Positions 55,467-64,000 of a DNA stretch of 64,000 nucleotides are shown here, piece after piece (the first letter of the stretch is position 1; each line of letters opens with the position of its first letter). The DNA is from Opeltia flavorubescens. Lineage: Eukaryota > Ascomycota > Lecanoromycetes > Teloschistales > Teloschistaceae. The position numbers and the translations under genes were made by a program. The notes under the pieces are model-generated. The model was not told the origin of the DNA, searched no databases, and was given only the letters and a program-made list of their open reading frames with translations. The stretch covers positions 1,488,001 through 1,552,000 of the forward strand of contig KE546969.1 in NCBI GenBank assembly GCA_000442125.1. The letters run 5' to 3'.

Positions 55467-56063
55467 TCATGAACGCAGAAAGCAACTAAAGCTCGACACC
55501 TGTCCTTCCGCCACGAACCATGTCCTGCCCTCTTCCGCGAAGTCAATCTCTCCATCGCTTTGTCGAAAACTGACAGATGTCTGTTCTCTCTCCTCGTCCG
55601 GTTTTTCTGATCTGGAGTTTGGAAGCTGCGTATGCGCGTAGCATACAACATCCTCAAAGTGCTCGTATTGCCGTGATTCTTCTCTGGGGGCGACGCCGTA
55701 TTGAACGTTTAAGATCTGAGCCGTCTGAGGGTGGTGGAAGATCGATGAAGTGAGTTCGACAGAATCTTTTGGGCTTGATGCACGGAGAGGAAGAAGGAAT
55801 GAGCTCGGGACCGAGCTCTCCGGTGATTTGACGGTCATATTGACAAACACGTCGGATGTATCAAGGGCTGGAGGTATATTATTTGCTAGGGGATGTTGGA
55901 GCTCGGGCACGACTTTCGGCGTGCCGGATCGATGAGGAAGACGGAGACGGAGGTGGTGGTGAGCGTGGTGTTGATGATGAGCGTGGAGGACGTGTAATGG
56001 GTGAGAGAAGACGAGGGGAATGAGTGCTGTGAGTGAGATAAGAAGGCCACTTGTACAGTACAT
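55467..56063 (-). CDS. Small secreted His-rich protein, family unknown
   Basis: Single exon, 198 aa, ATG at 56063. A clear signal peptide (MYCTSGLLISLTALIPLVFS) is followed by a His-rich stretch (HPLHVLHAHHQHHAHHH) and Arg-rich residues. The middle is Ser/Pro-rich, and two cysteines near the C-terminus (VVCYAH, SFSCFL) could form one disulfide. The His cluster immediately after the cleavage site suggests metal binding, as in some secreted fungal proteins, but this is an inference. No family is recognised. A candidate secreted effector or wall protein. It is divergent from COG5 (583 nt). Confidence 0.6.
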   Translation of the reverse strand: MYCTSGLLISLTALIPLVFSHPLHVLHAHHQHHAHHHLRLRLPHRSGTPKVVPELQHPLANNIPPALDTSDVFVNMTVKSPESSVPSSFLLPLRASSPKDSVELTSSIFHHPQTAQILNVQYGVAPREESRQYEHFEDVVCYAHTQLPNSRSEKPDEEREQTSVSFRQSDGEIDFAEEGRTWFVAEGQVSSFSCFLRS

Positions 56064-56646
56064 TCTGACGATTCGAAAGGATTGGATTTGCCGTGAGATA
56101 TGAGAGCTATCTTGAGATAGGCAATCGATGAAAAGAGAGACAGTAGTAAAGTAGCCGGAGAGGCAAAGAGCGTTGAGCGTCGTTTCAACAAGGAAGTTTC
56201 ATAACGAAGAGAGAGGTTAACTTATGCTGTTTTGTGATGATGGCTGGCATAAGGGAATGTTGACAGGCAAAAGGGCATACAGTATCCGGCGAGCGAGGAA
56301 TGCAGATGCAGACTGCCTCAACTTTTCTTTCACCGCAGCGGGAGCACCGTGAGGAGTACTCGTCAAGGCCCACTGTCGCATTTGAAAGGGCCCGCTCTCA
56401 TGGTGAGGCAAGGAAGAATCGGCTAATGAGGGCACAGCTCTTATGAGGATTCTTGTTCCCGACGACTTTCGCATGGAAGATGAAGCAAGTCCTGAAACAC
56501 CCTTGGCGGGAGCAAAGCAGGAACGACCGGGCTTATTTAAGACTGGCTGGAATTGGAGATCGATGATTGGCTGATACTCTTCTATGAAACACTCAATTGC
56601 AACGGGTACTTGAGGTATCTTGCATTGAAAGGTCCAAGAGTTCGTG
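56064..56646. promoter_or_regulatory. Bidirectional promoter region (secreted His-rich protein and COG5)
   Basis: 583 nt between divergent start codons, without a supported gene. Confidence 0.35.
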
Positions 56647-57966
56647 ATGACCGAGTCAGAGAGTCAATCGTATATTGACTACGACGCTTTTCTTGACCCG
56701 GACTTCTCGCCTACTACCTTTGCTAATTCCCTAGTCATCGCCACCAACGACCCCTCTGACACTCCCATCGATCTTTCCACCCCGCTCTCCAGGGTTCTAT
56801 TCGACATCCAAGAAATTGACACACACATTCATGACTTGACCACAAAATCTGCCATACCTCTTCTGACGCACACCAAAGATCAAGCAGATGCCGGCCAACG
56901 CATCGTTGATGAGGTTGAGGCCAAGGTGGCTAGCTTGACTGATGGATATCAAAGGCTGCAGAAAGAAGTCATCCAGCGATATGAGGAAGCAGACGAAGTG
57001 CGAATCGCAGTTGAAAGACTATGGGAAACAGTTCGGATTGGCCGATCAGTTGCAAGATGTCTGACACTCGGCCGGCAGCTCGGGGCGCAAATGGTAGAGG
57101 TGGTTGGTAGTGGAAGTGGTGATACCACAAAGAAAGAAGATCATAGGGCCATGACCAAAGNTTCCAACACTCTGCTTACGGTCCGTCATCTGCTCTCGTT
57201 GTCAGGGCCAGGAGAGGAAGGAGAGTATCTCTCAAAAGTCAACCTCATCACGTATTTGCAGAACTCGGTACTTACACCTTCAGAAACATCGTTACGGAAC
57301 CGCGCACAGCAAATGATACGGGAATTCTCCATGTCTTCTTTGGCGCTTTCTACAGGAGCTCCGACTACATACGCTCAGTCAGAGGAAACCAAATCTCGAA
57401 CCACATCCGCGCTTTTAACGCTTCAGCTTCTGAACCCTCGGCTACTTATCGCCGCCCTCCAGGCATATCTTCGTACGGCTTTGACATCTTCCCTCGCGTC
57501 AATTACTCGAGCTCTAGGCAACCTTCCCACCCTTGACCGCACCCTACTCGAAGTATCCGCTCGATGTCAGAACATCGTGGCTTTGGAATCTCTCCTCGAC
57601 ACCATCAAACCCCTGTCATCCGCTTCCACAGAATCAAACGGCAATTCCGAGGAACAGGCAGGGAACCTCCTTGAGCCTTTGCTAGCCTCACTTGATACAT
57701 CATCGCTGCCTTCCTTCTTCTGGCGAAGTCTTGCGGAAGGTTTAGGGCCGCGCGTTGTAGCCTTAATAGCGAAAGGTGATGCGAGTGCTCGGGCTCTAAA
57801 ATTGCACAAGGAGCGGGTCAAAGATAGCATCAGGGAATGCGTGCTTCGAGGCAGTCAAAGCCCAGGAGGCATCAAGGGAAAGGTAGGAGCCTGGGAGAGG
57901 GAGGCAGCCGTTATGGTTGGGAGCGTCATCGGGCCTTTGGGGAAGCCGGTGGCAGGTCGGAAGTAA
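56647..57966 (+). CDS. COG5: Conserved oligomeric Golgi complex subunit 5
   Basis: Single exon, 439 aa. The start is ATG at 56647; the codon three nt before is GTG. N-terminal SYIDYDAFLDPDFSPTTFANSLV is followed by LSRVLFDIQEIDTHIHDLT and a long helical region, as in fungal Cog5 proteins. The C-terminus ends in a helical domain (FFWRSLAEGLGPRV). One ambiguous base (57161) falls in codon 172 (GNT). Cog5 belongs to lobe B of the COG tether for retrograde intra-Golgi traffic. It has no membrane segment; peripheral membrane location is expected. Length is typical of filamentous fungi. Confidence 0.85.
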   Translation: MTESESQSYIDYDAFLDPDFSPTTFANSLVIATNDPSDTPIDLSTPLSRVLFDIQEIDTHIHDLTTKSAIPLLTHTKDQADAGQRIVDEVEAKVASLTDGYQRLQKEVIQRYEEADEVRIAVERLWETVRIGRSVARCLTLGRQLGAQMVEVVGSGSGDTTKKEDHRAMTKXSNTLLTVRHLLSLSGPGEEGEYLSKVNLITYLQNSVLTPSETSLRNRAQQMIREFSMSSLALSTGAPTTYAQSEETKSRTTSALLTLQLLNPRLLIAALQAYLRTALTSSLASITRALGNLPTLDRTLLEVSARCQNIVALESLLDTIKPLSSASTESNGNSEEQAGNLLEPLLASLDTSSLPSFFWRSLAEGLGPRVVALIAKGDASARALKLHKERVKDSIRECVLRGSQSPGGIKGKVGAWEREAAVMVGSVIGPLGKPVAGRK

Positions 57967-59768
57967 TTTGAAGATCTACCCTTGAAATACACAGCGATAA
58001 AAGATGCTCCGATGAAAATGTGAACTCACGATCCAACGGTATCTTACCTTTCCTAATGTTGAACCAATCATAGCCTGGGTCGACTGATCCGGCACGTGAC
58101 AGCGGCTGATGGCAGATGGCTACTGTTGATCGCCGGCCGGCCTGGCACCGGCCTGCCGCTCGAACCTTGAAGGCTGGAGAAAAGGCCGGGGCCCCCATCC
58201 ACCTGAAAAGGCTTGGATGTGACGCTAACTGCAAGCTTATCGACTCATCGATTGCGCAAGCACCGAAAGTGGGCTGTGAGAGAAGCGGGGCACGGAGGAT
58301 GATGATGCGGTCCTGTCGAAAATCATGTACTTCGGAGAAGTCGACGCTTGCCGCTTCTTTAGGCAACCCTCACGCTTCCATGCGATCCGATACTTCGGAT
58401 TAAATAGCAATGAAAGAATAGACCCTGAAACGTCGTCGGGTATTGGGCTCTTGTTCACGAATAACGGCATCGAAGGCGCGAGGTAAGGTACCTGACAGCT
58501 AGAAGTACGCCTAAAGGCCTCACCCCTTGCAGCATTTGCCATTAGAGAACAGGCCGACTTTCCGACTGACATGATTAGGGTCTAGGCCGATCGTCGACTT
58601 CGTCATGCATAAATTTAGAGAGTGGCATGAACTGCGTTTGGGGATCATCTTAGCCACATGCGTTACTAGGCCCATATGATATTTGAGTTCAGATATGAGA
58701 CCGACTGATGTGATGTAGCCGGTACCCTGCAGACTGTCAGTTGTAAACATTCCATGAGGTATCAAGCGTTCAAAGGCCTGCTTGTGTGGTTGCATTCGAG
58801 CCTTGTGGGGGCATTGAAGCATGCGGCTCCCCACTCGAACCAGGAAACACCCACTGAGCCCAATGCAAAGGCGCTGTATCAAATTGTCTTAGTTATACCT
58901 GTTTCAGCGGCCCACGTTGTGTCATGTGAAGCCGAGATAATAATCCTCGGATATGGTGTACAGATATTTTGTGCCTCTCCATGTATAGATCAGAGTAGAG
59001 GAAATAAACAGTCTGTGCTGGAAGTACAATGGTATTAAACTCGAACATACAAAAAAAGGCTGTCATGTAGCAACATTAGCTCGAATCTGATATATTGGAG
59101 TGTATTTCTTGAACCACGGTAGAAGCAAAAGACGCCGTGGCTGTTTAGTAACTATATGCGAGCAATTTGGTAGGTTGTATTCATCCATGCATCTTCCAGC
59201 GATGCGACACTCACCCCTCCGACCCGAACTCTAGCCCATTCCATTCATCCCAACCTCCACCACCATCATCTTGTCCACGCTATCGGTCCTCCTTCACCGC
59301 CAGCGACCTCACACTCGAATCTACTTCAAGACACTGCTGCCCGTCTCCTACTTCGTCGAACTCGCCATTTCCCTTGTGCCACTACGCCCCAACCGCCCGA
59401 CTCGTACAGTCAGCCTCTCTACTCGACTCGGCTTATCTGGCGGTCTATCGCAAACCCCGCCACTACTCTTGAAGGATCGACCGAGCTCGAAGGCTGCAAG
59501 ATCAAGACTTCATCTTCTTTTGAGAAGATATTTGGATAAAACCGGTGGAAAACTTGTCCCGGCTAAGCCGAAACTCCAGAGTCTATCGATTGCTGCATCC
59601 TCATCACAACACTTGCGAATGTCTGGCCAGGCAAGGCCTACGCTCCCATGATTGACCACATTCATTTCCATCTCCATCTCAGGCTATCATCTTCCCCGTC
59701 CTACTTCTTTCGTACATAAGTCGTCGTCTCCTCATTCATCCGAGACAAAGTCCTATTTCCAGGCCACT
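57967..59768. other. Intergenic and leader region (1.8 kb) upstream of the C2H2 gene
   Basis: No gene is supported. The last 600 nt are C/T-rich and carry several short upstream frames, consistent with a long 5' leader of the regulator gene. Confidence 0.5.
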
Positions 59769-62041
59769 ATGACGACCTTCCAGTCGGTTAATGTAGGCCT
59801 CGGGGCCCACGACCACCAATACGGCGTGACAACGCCGACAACACCAAGGGCTCCTTCGATGCCCCATTCGCAATCTCAGTCTACTACGATACTTGAAGAG
59901 CAGTCATCAGCGACACCTACCAGACTTAGTTTTAGCGGTCTGACTGGTCAACGACCTCTACCGACATCGCCTTTCCGATCGTCCTTTACCACACAAACAC
60001 AATCTTCAGACAGATCAACGCCAGGTGCTCTGAGCAGAGAACACTCTCATCGATCAACACAATCCACGGGATCACAAGACATCGATATGGATATGTCCGA
60101 TGATGGTGAAGGAGGTTCCGACGATGAAAGTGTCGATGCAGAGACTGGTCGGCCATCGAAGAAAAAGAAAGGGCAGAAATTCTACTGTACTGATTTTCCT
60201 CCTTGCAACCTTAGTTTTACGCGCAGTGAGCACCTAGCAAGGCACATTAGGTAGATCACCCAGCTACTTGATTATGGATTTGGCCGGCTGACTATCTATC
60301 CCAAGGAAACATACTGGAGAGAGACCATTCCAGTGTCATTGTTCTCGCAGATTTTCGAGACTGGACAATCTGCGACAACATGCACAGACAGTCCATATCA
60401 ACGAAGAAATCCCAGGAGACTCGCTGGCAGCAACTGGAACCCGATTTCAAAGGCAGATTCGGACCGATCGGGTTCGAACACCAACTGGTCGATCAAGAGC
60501 ATCAACAGCTAGTAGTCAAGGTAGCCATGGTAGAGGTCACAGTCGTAATCTATCGGCTTCCAGCATTGGCTCAACCGCTTCGACGATTAGTCGTGGTGAT
60601 GATAACCGCCGGCGTCCACCACCGTTGATAATGTCATCAAACGATCAAAATGCTCGTATTCGACCAACTATCGATACTCTCAGAGCTCAAACGTCGACTC
60701 CACCGCCTCAACACGGGTACTCGAAGGAGTCCTCGGAAGGTCTCAGCACCCCAACCTCGACGACCTTTTCGAATGGTGCAAGTAGTCCTGGCTATGGGTC
60801 TACCTTTGGTTCTCCTGTGTCTACGGTATCACGAAATGGAGGTTTTTGGGGAAGTAACGGGTATCATGGAAGGAGACTATCTGTCCCTTCGGGTCCGAAC
60901 CCTTTCCAGTCGCCCCAAACTAATAGCTATCCGACCCCATACTTGAGTCCCCTTGCTCCTTCCAACGCATCTCTAGCTTCAAGTAACAGCAGCCTCTACG
61001 GCAGCCCAACAAGTTCTACGTACTCTTTTTCCCGTCGCGAGACCCCAGCCGAAGCAGAATGGAGACGAAGGACATGGCATCCAACTACATACAATAGCTA
61101 CCCCCGGCCGGCGACAAGTGGACTCAGCTACTACCGCACCCCAGATGATGGTCCTCAGCCAGCATTCGCACCACAAGCTGCGGCTACGCCTGCATCAGCT
61201 ATCTCACAGCGACTACCTGGTATCGAAACATTCGACCAAGTACCAAACCGTAGTGCATCCCCCGTTCGCCGTGGCGGAAGTCCTATGCAGCTCGATTCCC
61301 CTAACCGGCCACCCATATATCCAGGTACCACGTCAACGTCGGGACCTAATGATCGGAGAGGTCATGCCTCTTGGGATATGTCGTTGCACCGAAATCTTAC
61401 AAAACTTGACATCGCTAGCGGTACTCCGCCTAAAGATACAGCGCTTTGGGATCCGCCAAGTCATAATGGGTCGCAAATCGCTATTAGCAGCCAGCAACAT
61501 GCACATCCGCAGTACACATCGTTCGCACCTCAGTCATCGCCGGTAATCGTCCACCACGATTCTCAAAATCCTCCTGCCAAAGCGGCCGAGGCTTCTCAGG
61601 CTACTCCGTATCGAGCGAAGCGCCAGGGATGGTATAATGGACCACTTGCAGCACCGCAGCAGAACGTCCAGAGAAGGTCGCCGGAAGGGTCCAGCAGTAG
61701 CGAGAGCGTACCGACACCGTCCTTCTCAGTAGCCGAATATCATCCGTCCATCGTTCATAGTGACGGTTCCATCGAAACTCATCAGTCCGGTCAACAGAGC
61801 GTAAGCATCACCATAGGTTCCTTTAGGTTGAGCACGAGCATCACTAATTATTCCGCAGAACCCTGGTGGCCCGACCCAGCCTCATACGTACCAATATCCT
61901 GTCGATAACAAGAGTACGGCAGCGATGCATCAACCTCCCTCGCAAGACAGCAACATGACTAGTCTCGAGGTACTTGTTGCCGTTGCCACGAATGAAGATA
62001 GTGCTCGCAACTCAAACACCCAACCGTCAGCGACACAGTGA
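59769..62041 (+). CDS. C2H2 zinc-finger transcription factor (USV1/RSV2-like)
   Basis: Exons 59769-60250, 60306-61800 and 61859-62041 (719 aa). Splicing of intron 1 completes the first finger and linker: [22 protein letters not shown] joined to [10 protein letters not shown], then the second finger [18 protein letters not shown]. This resembles the two-finger motif of yeast Usv1/Rgm1 and fission yeast Rsv2. Intron 2 (58 nt, branch CACTAAT) replaces a premature tail by [15 protein letters not shown] and ends with [15 protein letters not shown], a tail that resembles other fungal members. Between them are Ser/Pro-rich regions. Family members control stress and carbon-starvation genes; targets here are unknown. 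Confidence 0.88.
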
Positions 62042-63944
62042 GGTCTATACGCTGAATCACACCTTTCATTTCGCTTCGATTATTGCATTTCTATTTCAAG
62101 TTTGCTCAAAGGAGCTGAAGGAAGCAACGAGACGAACCGATACCCTCACGAATAATAACGCTTTTCACGAATCGTCATGCATTGCATATGAGATACCCAT
62201 TGGAGGAATTGCACTGAGAAACAAGGACGTCGATCGTTTGTTCGATTTCTATCCCGCAAGTTGGGAGACACAGGCGTAACGGCATTATGTTTGTTTTTTC
62301 GAGCTTCTATTCCATGTCGAAATTACAAGGGATGTATAAGGAGACTCATTTACCCAAATTTTTTCGGGGAAATGTTCTCGGGCAGAGCGCGCTTTGCTCC
62401 AATCCTTCACACGTATTTTAGCTTCGCTTGCCTGTCGTATATTCAGCAGAGTGCTTGTTCACTTTGATTGTTTGTCTGACTCTGTGCTTGTGGATTCAAC
62501 ATGGCATAGCCACACTAATAATACTCCTTATGTTTCTCTACATTTTAACTTCCCTCGTCTTGGTGATGGTGGTGCTCTTCATCCACCTTTGCATAATGGT
62601 CCAAGCTGTTAGNTCGTAGAAACGAGCGCTGGGCCCCACGACGACGAAATGACTCTCTTCGGTGATGGGAAAATACATGACGATGAGTCAAGACCTAAGC
62701 TTGATGAGTGGATGACAGGTTGGAGATTTCCGTGGCTTCTTTCCAGCAAGCCAACTGACCATCAGATCATGGAGGAACCGCTTTCTCTGAAGAACTTTCC
62801 ACAAATCCCCTGTTTCAACTTGACTTGCCCTCTGACCAATGGCAAAATCATCATGATGAACAAATGATTTGTTTCTATTGTTTATGGACAAAGAAATCCA
62901 AGTCAAGGAAGAATATATTTATTACAATGCGCTTGAGCTTTCTTAATCACACCAACTCTCCTCTTTTTTAGCTAGCCGGTTACTACTTTCATAAAGACTT
63001 GTCACATGGACATGGGTTGGATCGAAGATCTTGGCGACTTGTACATTGGCTTGATTATCGTCCCTACTATTACAGCCGTGGTTTTATTCTTGGGAGTGTT
63101 TCTTGTATATGTGGTCTTGGGAGGGCATGTGGATCGGAATGTACGCTTGAGAGGGATTTAGGTGATGAGTAGGTGGCAGAGAAGGGTGGTGTATTTGAAG
63201 GTTTTCATGGTTTGGAAGGAAGTGGTTTATGCTTAGCATGCTTCTTTCTGATAGGTATGCAAGGGGCTGAGGGTTTTACTTGTACAAGGTGAATGAGTTG
63301 CCTTCCTTTATTGATCGCCAGATATTATATGCTCTGATGAATGTCAAATCATTTTGTTAATTATCTTGGTCTGCTTTCTTCATCTTACGAGACTTGATTG
63401 TCACGGGTCTGTGTCCTAATCTCCTACTCCTATACTATTTGTCCCTAACCCTGCCAATGGCTTCAAAGTTCTCGACGAAACATAAACCGAAGATACATTC
63501 TCCAAGATATCGCTTTCGATAGCAATCTGAAAAACCACTTTGAGATTCTTCTGCCCACTCGATGGTTAATCTAAACAACACGAAAAATCTCCATCATATT
63601 TGTGTCGCACCACATCAACAAATGGAAACATCAGCCAAAATAACAAACCGACAATGGCCTGCGAAGTATCAACATCGCTTACCTTTTCATCTGCCATCTT
63701 CTTCAGTCGATCCACCATAAACAGGACACCGTGGACTAAGCCCCAAACCCCCCAGATACAAACAGCCCATCCATATCTCTTCTACGATCCAGAAATCACC
63801 ATCTCTACCACTAACAAGTCTCCATAATACCACGACCACCAACAGTCATATTCATCTCCACAACCCTCAAACACGACGCCAACCTCCCACCAAAGCAGCT
63901 TCCTCTTACCCCCAACACCAAAAAGAACCCAAAAACAAAGTCAA
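62042..63944. other. Intergenic, 1.9 kb, with one small ORF candidate
   Basis: Trailer of the C2H2 gene, then sequence without a recognised gene. An ambiguous base lies at 62613. A 51-codon ORF at 63006-63161 is listed separately. The right end (63830-63944) is C/A-rich and forms the leader of the next gene. Confidence 0.45.
63006..63161 (+). CDS. Possible 51 aa single-pass membrane peptide
   Basis: A short ORF from ATG 63006 to TAG 63161. It has a short acidic N-terminus (MDMGWIEDLGDLY), one strong hydrophobic segment of about 23 residues (starting GLIIVPTITAVVLF), and a basic tail (HVDRNVRLRG), giving a plausible N-out/C-in membrane protein. Such a short frame can be random, and no promoter or homologue is recognised. 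Confidence 0.25.
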   Translation: MDMGWIEDLGDLYIGLIIVPTITAVVLFLGVFLVYVVLGGHVDRNVRLRGI

Positions 63945-64000
63945 ATGCACCATCTCCTCCGCCTCACCCTCACAATCCTCGCTCCCGCAATCCTCCTCCT
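63945..64000 (+). CDS. Start of a probable secreted protein (cut by the window end)
   Basis: The ATG at 63945 follows a C/A-rich leader and begins MHHLLRLTLTILAPAILL, a signal peptide-like start. Only 18 codons are in the window, so the family cannot be named. Confidence 0.4.
   Translation, partial: MHHLLRLTLTILAPAILL

Noticed and set aside
62428-62619. Hydrophobic 63-codon frame downstream of the C2H2 gene
   Set aside because: Non-ATG start, ambiguous base inside, T-rich 3' UTR composition that mimics a membrane segment.

Overview
The window looks like a gene-dense stretch of a filamentous ascomycete (Pezizomycotina) nuclear genome. Most genes carry 45-80 nt introns with GTRNGT-like donors and YAG acceptors. 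There are no operons, tRNA arrays or prokaryotic features. The protein set is typical of moulds: a WOPR regulator, fungal-specific C2H2 and forkhead factors, an NRPS-like adenylation enzyme, a nitrilase and mucin-like secreted proteins. Finer placement (for example Leotiomycetes) would be a guess. Two ambiguous bases (57161, 62613) suggest a draft assembly.

Layout. 1-335: 5' end of an NRPS-like adenylation gene. 0.3-2.8 kb: gene-poor, with two weak small candidates. 2.8-16.6 kb: NOP13-like RNA-binding protein, 2OG-Fe(II) oxygenase with an 860 nt intron, DsbA/FrnE-like oxidoreductase, kelch membrane protein, nitrilase, alpha-COP, and a small membrane-anchored protein. 17.1-18.4 kb: PRISE-type short-chain reductase. 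18.4-21.8 kb: gene-poor, with a decayed reading frame at 20.6-21.3 kb. 21.8-31 kb: C2H2/fungal_trans regulator, FHL1-type FHA-forkhead regulator and a CDK10-type kinase. 31.7-38 kb: claudin-like tetraspan protein, PhyH dioxygenase and, divergently, a full-size ABCG transporter. 38-43.5 kb: two neighbouring secreted Ser/Thr/Pro-rich proteins. 45-49 kb: microbial-type PARG macrodomain protein and mitochondrial AsnRS. 49-53 kb: WOPR regulator with a long leader. 53.5-58 kb: COA6, SYS1, a His-rich secreted protein and COG5. 59.8-62 kb: USV1/RSV2-like C2H2 regulator. 63.9 kb to the end: start of a secreted protein gene.

The genes do not form one pathway. Three encode Golgi trafficking factors (alpha-COP, SYS1, COG5), two encode mitochondrial functions (AsnRS, COA6), and four encode DNA-binding regulators. 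Divergent pairs that may share promoters are nitrilase/alpha-COP, PhyH/ABCG, COA6/SYS1 and the secreted His-rich protein/COG5. I reconstructed exons by hand from splice signals, reading-frame continuity and family conservation. I saw no CRISPR array, intact transposon or obvious novel defence system. The less ordinary items are the oversized oxygenase intron with a nested ORF, the decayed gene at 20.6-21.3 kb, the overlapping upstream ORF at the WOPR gene, and the split FHA domain.
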